Source: Kitasatospora viridis (GTDB lineage Bacteria > Actinomycetota > Actinomycetes > Streptomycetales > Streptomycetaceae). Taken from it: a DNA stretch of 64,000 bases. How positions within the stretch are numbered: the stretch's first letter is position 1; every line of letters begins with the position of its first letter. The translations under genes and the position numbers were made by a program. Shown here in pieces: positions 61,554-64,000 of this stretch. The notes below the pieces were generated by a model. It was not told the origin of the DNA. It saw only the letters and a program-made list of their open reading frames with translations, and made no database searches. Where the stretch lies: NCBI RefSeq assembly GCF_007829815.1, contig NZ_VIWT01000001.1, forward strand, positions 3,123,501-3,187,500, read 5' to 3'.

Positions 61554-62761
61554 GCCCGCACCTGCGCAGCCGCGGTGGCGCCGATCGGGCGCGGCGGGGT
61601 CAGGCCGCAGTCCGCGGCCAGCTCGGTCAGCTCCTGGAACCGGGCCGGCGACAGGTGCACCCCGCCGATCAGCTGACGCTGCGCCAATTGGCCCTCCGGG
61701 TGGCCCGGGTAGCCGACCGGGTGCGCCGGGTCGATCGGCGGGCAGCCGAGCAGGGTGGTGAACAGCCCGGCCGCCTGCTCGGCGAAGTCCGCGCCGTCGC
61801 GCAGCGTGCCCGGGGCGATCGCCAGCGCCAGGTAGCCGATGTCGTCGTCCCGGCCGCTCGGACGGCCGTCGCCGTCGAGCGCGGCCGGCTCCGGGCCCAG
61901 GCCCGCGCCGGCCAGCAGCGCGCCCAGCACCTCCACCACCAGGCCCAGCCCGTAGCCCTTGAACGCGCCGGTCGCCGGGTCGCCGCCGAGCCAGAGCAGG
62001 TGCGCCTCGCCCCGGTCGAAGGCGGCCGGGTCGGTCACCGGCGCGCCCTGCTGGTCGGCCAGCCAGCCCGCCGGGACCGGCTGCCCGGCCCGGGCGGCGG
62101 CCCGCACCCGGCCGGTCGGCACCGCCGTGGTGCTCATGTCCAGCACGAACGGGTGCAACCGCCCGCCGGCCGGGGCGGCCACGCTCAGCGGGTTGGTGCC
62201 GAGCATGGTGACCCGCCCGCCCGGCGGCCGGGCGATCCGCTGCCGCCCGCAGTTGGCCGCCAGCAGCCCGATGGCGCCGCGCCGGGCCGCCCGCAGGGTG
62301 TGGAACCCGGCGCAGCCCAGGTGGGTCGCGCCGCGCACCGAGACCAGGCCCACGCCGTACTGCTCGGCCCGTTCGACGGCCAGGTCCATCGCGGCCGGCG
62401 CCGACCAGAGGCCGAGCGCCCGGTGGTCGTCCAGCAGCACGGCGGCGCCCCGGTCGGCCAGCACCTCGGGCTCGGCGGCCGGGTCGGCCCGGCCCTCGTC
62501 GAGCAGCGGCAGGTAGAGCCGGGTGAGGTTGACCAGGCCGTGCGAGGTCAGCCCGGTCAGGTCGCCGTAGCAGAGCGCCTCGGCGGCGGTCCGGGCCCGG
62601 GCGGCGGGCAGCCCGCGGCTGCCGAACACCTCGGCGGTGAAGCGCAGCAGCTCCGGGTAGCGGACGGCCACGCCGGGGCGCGGGCCGGGCGGGGCGGTGC
62701 CGAGCCGGGCGCCGTCGCCCTCGGCGGGGTGGGCGTCGAGCGTGGGGGTCGTCAGCGACAT
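61550..62761 (-). CDS. Ldh/MDH2-family NAD(P)-dependent oxidoreductase
   Basis: A 403-residue member of the malate/L-lactate dehydrogenase-like family (type 2), including delta1-piperideine-2-carboxylate and pyrroline-2-carboxylate reductases. Blocks: YGDLTGLTSHGLVNLTRLY (catalytic His), VSVRGATHLGCAGFHTLRA, TNPLSVAAP, DMSTTAV and AFKGYGLGLVVEVLGALLAG. The substrate is probably a keto or cyclic imino acid. Compared with typical members (about 340 residues), this one is longer by about 30 N-terminal residues. ATG 62761 overlaps the peptidase stop by ten bases. Confidence 0.88.
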   Translation of the reverse strand: MSLTTPTLDAHPAEGDGARLGTAPPGPRPGVAVRYPELLRFTAEVFGSRGLPAARARTAAEALCYGDLTGLTSHGLVNLTRLYLPLLDEGRADPAAEPEVLADRGAAVLLDDHRALGLWSAPAAMDLAVERAEQYGVGLVSVRGATHLGCAGFHTLRAARRGAIGLLAANCGRQRIARPPGGRVTMLGTNPLSVAAPAGGRLHPFVLDMSTTAVPTGRVRAAARAGQPVPAGWLADQQGAPVTDPAAFDRGEAHLLWLGGDPATGAFKGYGLGLVVEVLGALLAGAGLGPEPAALDGDGRPSGRDDDIGYLALAIAPGTLRDGADFAEQAAGLFTTLLGCPPIDPAHPVGYPGHPEGQLAQRQLIGGVHLSPARFQELTELAADCGLTPPRPIGATAAAQVRA

Positions 62762-64000
62762 GCGGCGCGGGCCTCCTGAGCGGATTGGGGGTGCGGGACG
62801 GCGGTGGGGCGGTCGGTGGGCGGGCCGGTGTGCGGTCCGGCGTCGAAGGCCGCCAGCAGGTCGCGGACCGAGCGGGCGAAGCCGGCCAGTTCGGTGGTCC
62901 GGACGAACTCGCCCTCCGCGTGGGCGTGGTTGCCGGCCAGGGTGCCCGGGCCGAGCACCACGGTGCCGGTGCCCGGGTGGCCGGCCAGCCAGATCGCGTC
63001 GCAGGTGAAGCCGGGTTCGCCGGCCGGCCACTCGGCGATCCCGGCCCGGGCCAGCAGCGCGGGCAGCCAGCGCTCGCCGGTCGGCCGCTCCAGCGCGGGC
63101 AGGCCGCGCTTGAGCCAGTCAAGGCGGGTGATCCGGGCCGCGTCCACGGCGGTGCGGGCCAGCAGCGGGTTGGCGGCGAACCGGTCGGCGAAGGCCCGCA
63201 GCCCGTCCGCCAGCGCCTCGGTGACGGCGTGTTCGAGCCGGGCGGCGGTGGCCCGGTCCGGGTAGGCCAGGTTGAGCAGCAGCTCGCCGCGGCCGTACAC
63301 CCGGTTGTGCAGGTGGCCGGTGTGCAGGCCGGCGATGCAGAGCCGGCCGTCGCCCGGGGTGATCGCGCCGGCCAGGTGCTGGGCCAGGAAGCCGAGCAGC
63401 ACGGTGGCGTTGTGGCCGGCGGCGGGCTGGTCGTCCACCGCGTCCTGGCCGTCGGTGGTGATCCGGGCGGTCATCGCGGCCGTGCAGTGGGTCAGCGCGA
63501 GGTTGCCGGTGGGTTCGCAGAAGACGTTGAGCCGGCCGTAGTGGCCGGCCGCGACCAGCGGGCGGGTGCCGATGGTGCCGAGCGCGCCGCCCTCCTCGCC
63601 GGCCACCGCCTGGACCAGCACGGCCAGCCGGTCGGCCAGTCCGGGGCGCTCGGCCAGCGCCGCCCGGATCCCGGCCAGCAGGGCGACCGCCGGGCCCTTG
63701 GCGTCCACCGCGCCGCGGCCGTGGAAGGTGCCGGTGGCCGGGTCGTGCCGGACCGGCTCCAGGCCGGCCACGGTGTCCAGGTGCACGTTGAACATCACGG
63801 TGCGCTCGCGCGGGGTGCCCGGGCGGCCGAGCCGCAGCAGCAGCGAGGGCTGCTCGGTGAGGAAGCCGGGGTCGGCGGCGGCGCCGCGCACCGGCAGCGG
63901 CACGTCCGGCAGTTCGGCCCAGGCGCGGTCCGGGGCGGCGTGCCGGGCGACCGTGAAGCCGAGCGGGGCGGCGGCCGCCGCGTACACCCGCTGGGCCTCC
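62752..64000 (-). CDS. M20-family metallopeptidase/deacylase, N terminus outside window
   Basis: At least 416 residues in view; the frame is open at the right edge of the window, so the start lies beyond 64000. Metal and catalytic motifs: NVHLDTV (His, Asp), GRGAVDAKGP (bridging Asp), GEEGG (catalytic Glu), FCEPT (Glu) and GNHAHAEGEF (His). It belongs to the ArgE/DapE/LysK group of deacylases. The DAKGP loop resembles LysK-type enzymes that release amino acids from carrier protein LysW more than classic DMKGG ArgE or DapE, which is an inference from memory. It is the first visible gene of the operon with the two dehydrogenases and may release a pathway intermediate. Confidence 0.85.
   Translation of the reverse strand, partial: EAQRVYAAAAAPLGFTVARHAAPDRAWAELPDVPLPVRGAAADPGFLTEQPSLLLRLGRPGTPRERTVMFNVHLDTVAGLEPVRHDPATGTFHGRGAVDAKGPAVALLAGIRAALAERPGLADRLAVLVQAVAGEEGGALGTIGTRPLVAAGHYGRLNVFCEPTGNLALTHCTAAMTARITTDGQDAVDDQPAAGHNATVLLGFLAQHLAGAITPGDGRLCIAGLHTGHLHNRVYGRGELLLNLAYPDRATAARLEHAVTEALADGLRAFADRFAANPLLARTAVDAARITRLDWLKRGLPALERPTGERWLPALLARAGIAEWPAGEPGFTCDAIWLAGHPGTGTVVLGPGTLAGNHAHAEGEFVRTTELAGFARSVRDLLAAFDAGPHTGPPTDRPTAVPHPQSAQEARAACR

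Overview
The window is high-GC actinobacterial chromosome. The gene types point to a Streptomycetaceae member (Streptomyces or Kitasatospora): paired SigB/SigF-type sigma factors, an XRE/DUF397/ATPase trio, a SpoIIE-type phosphatase, a TipA-type MerR regulator, a DUF5926 protein, a small prim-pol protein, a family 18 chitinase and many secreted proteins with Ser/Pro/Ala linkers. There is no prophage, CRISPR array, transposase or large biosynthetic cluster in view. Coordinates and starts come from reading frames, Shine-Dalgarno (SD) spacing and family knowledge; no database search was run.

Layout. 1-8 kb: the end of a secreted chitinase, a Pro-rich cytoplasmic protein, an ECF41-type sigma factor, a CoA-transferase, and a secreted phosphoesterase with a PHO-box-like repeat upstream. 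7-10 kb: a three-gene ABC importer resembling UgpA/UgpE/UgpB without its ATPase. 10-23 kb: a polytopic membrane protein, an aquaporin-like channel, a MerR/TipA regulator, a lipoprotein followed by an ECF sigma factor and its coupled membrane partner, Xaa-Pro aminopeptidase, a GAF/SpoIIE phosphatase, a prim-pol protein, a DUF5926 protein and an anti-sigma-like ATPase. 23-34 kb: a GDPD phosphodiesterase, an NCS1 permease under a TPP riboswitch, an HtrA protease, tRNA-Ser(UGA), a COG4705 membrane protein, a GlcD-like oxidase, a small Asn-rich secreted protein, a DUF1906 protein, an NTF2-like protein, and a divergent MDR oxidoreductase/LysR pair.

34.9-41.7 kb is the most unusual part. About 6.7 kb of visibly lower GC is bracketed by two direct copies (about 93% identical) of the last 184 bp of the lysR gene. 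Inside are a four-gene overlapping operon (a small protein, a DUF6875-like protein, a Hanks-type kinase-like protein and a GNAT acetyltransferase that seems to start at CTG), a divergent glycosyltransferase with a TPR regulator, and an XRE/DUF397/ATPase regulatory trio. It reads like an inserted accessory module of unknown function.

41.9-64 kb: an eight-bladed PQQ-repeat protein, a fatty acyl-CoA ligase, a 1,062-residue PAS/pseudokinase/receiver protein, tRNA-Ser(GCU), two identical tRNA-Arg(ACG) genes, a GEVED/Ig-like surface protein, an SPFH protein coupled to an NlpC/P60 hydrolase with fresh 165-bp internal repeats, an aldo/keto reductase, a protein tyrosine phosphatase, two tandem SigB/SigF-family sigma factors, a Dabb protein, and a 54-residue membrane protein missed by length cut-offs. 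The window ends in a tightly overlapping four-gene operon (M20 peptidase, Ldh-family dehydrogenase, Gfo/Idh/MocA oxidoreductase, small uncharacterised protein) that looks like part of a small-molecule pathway continuing past the edge.
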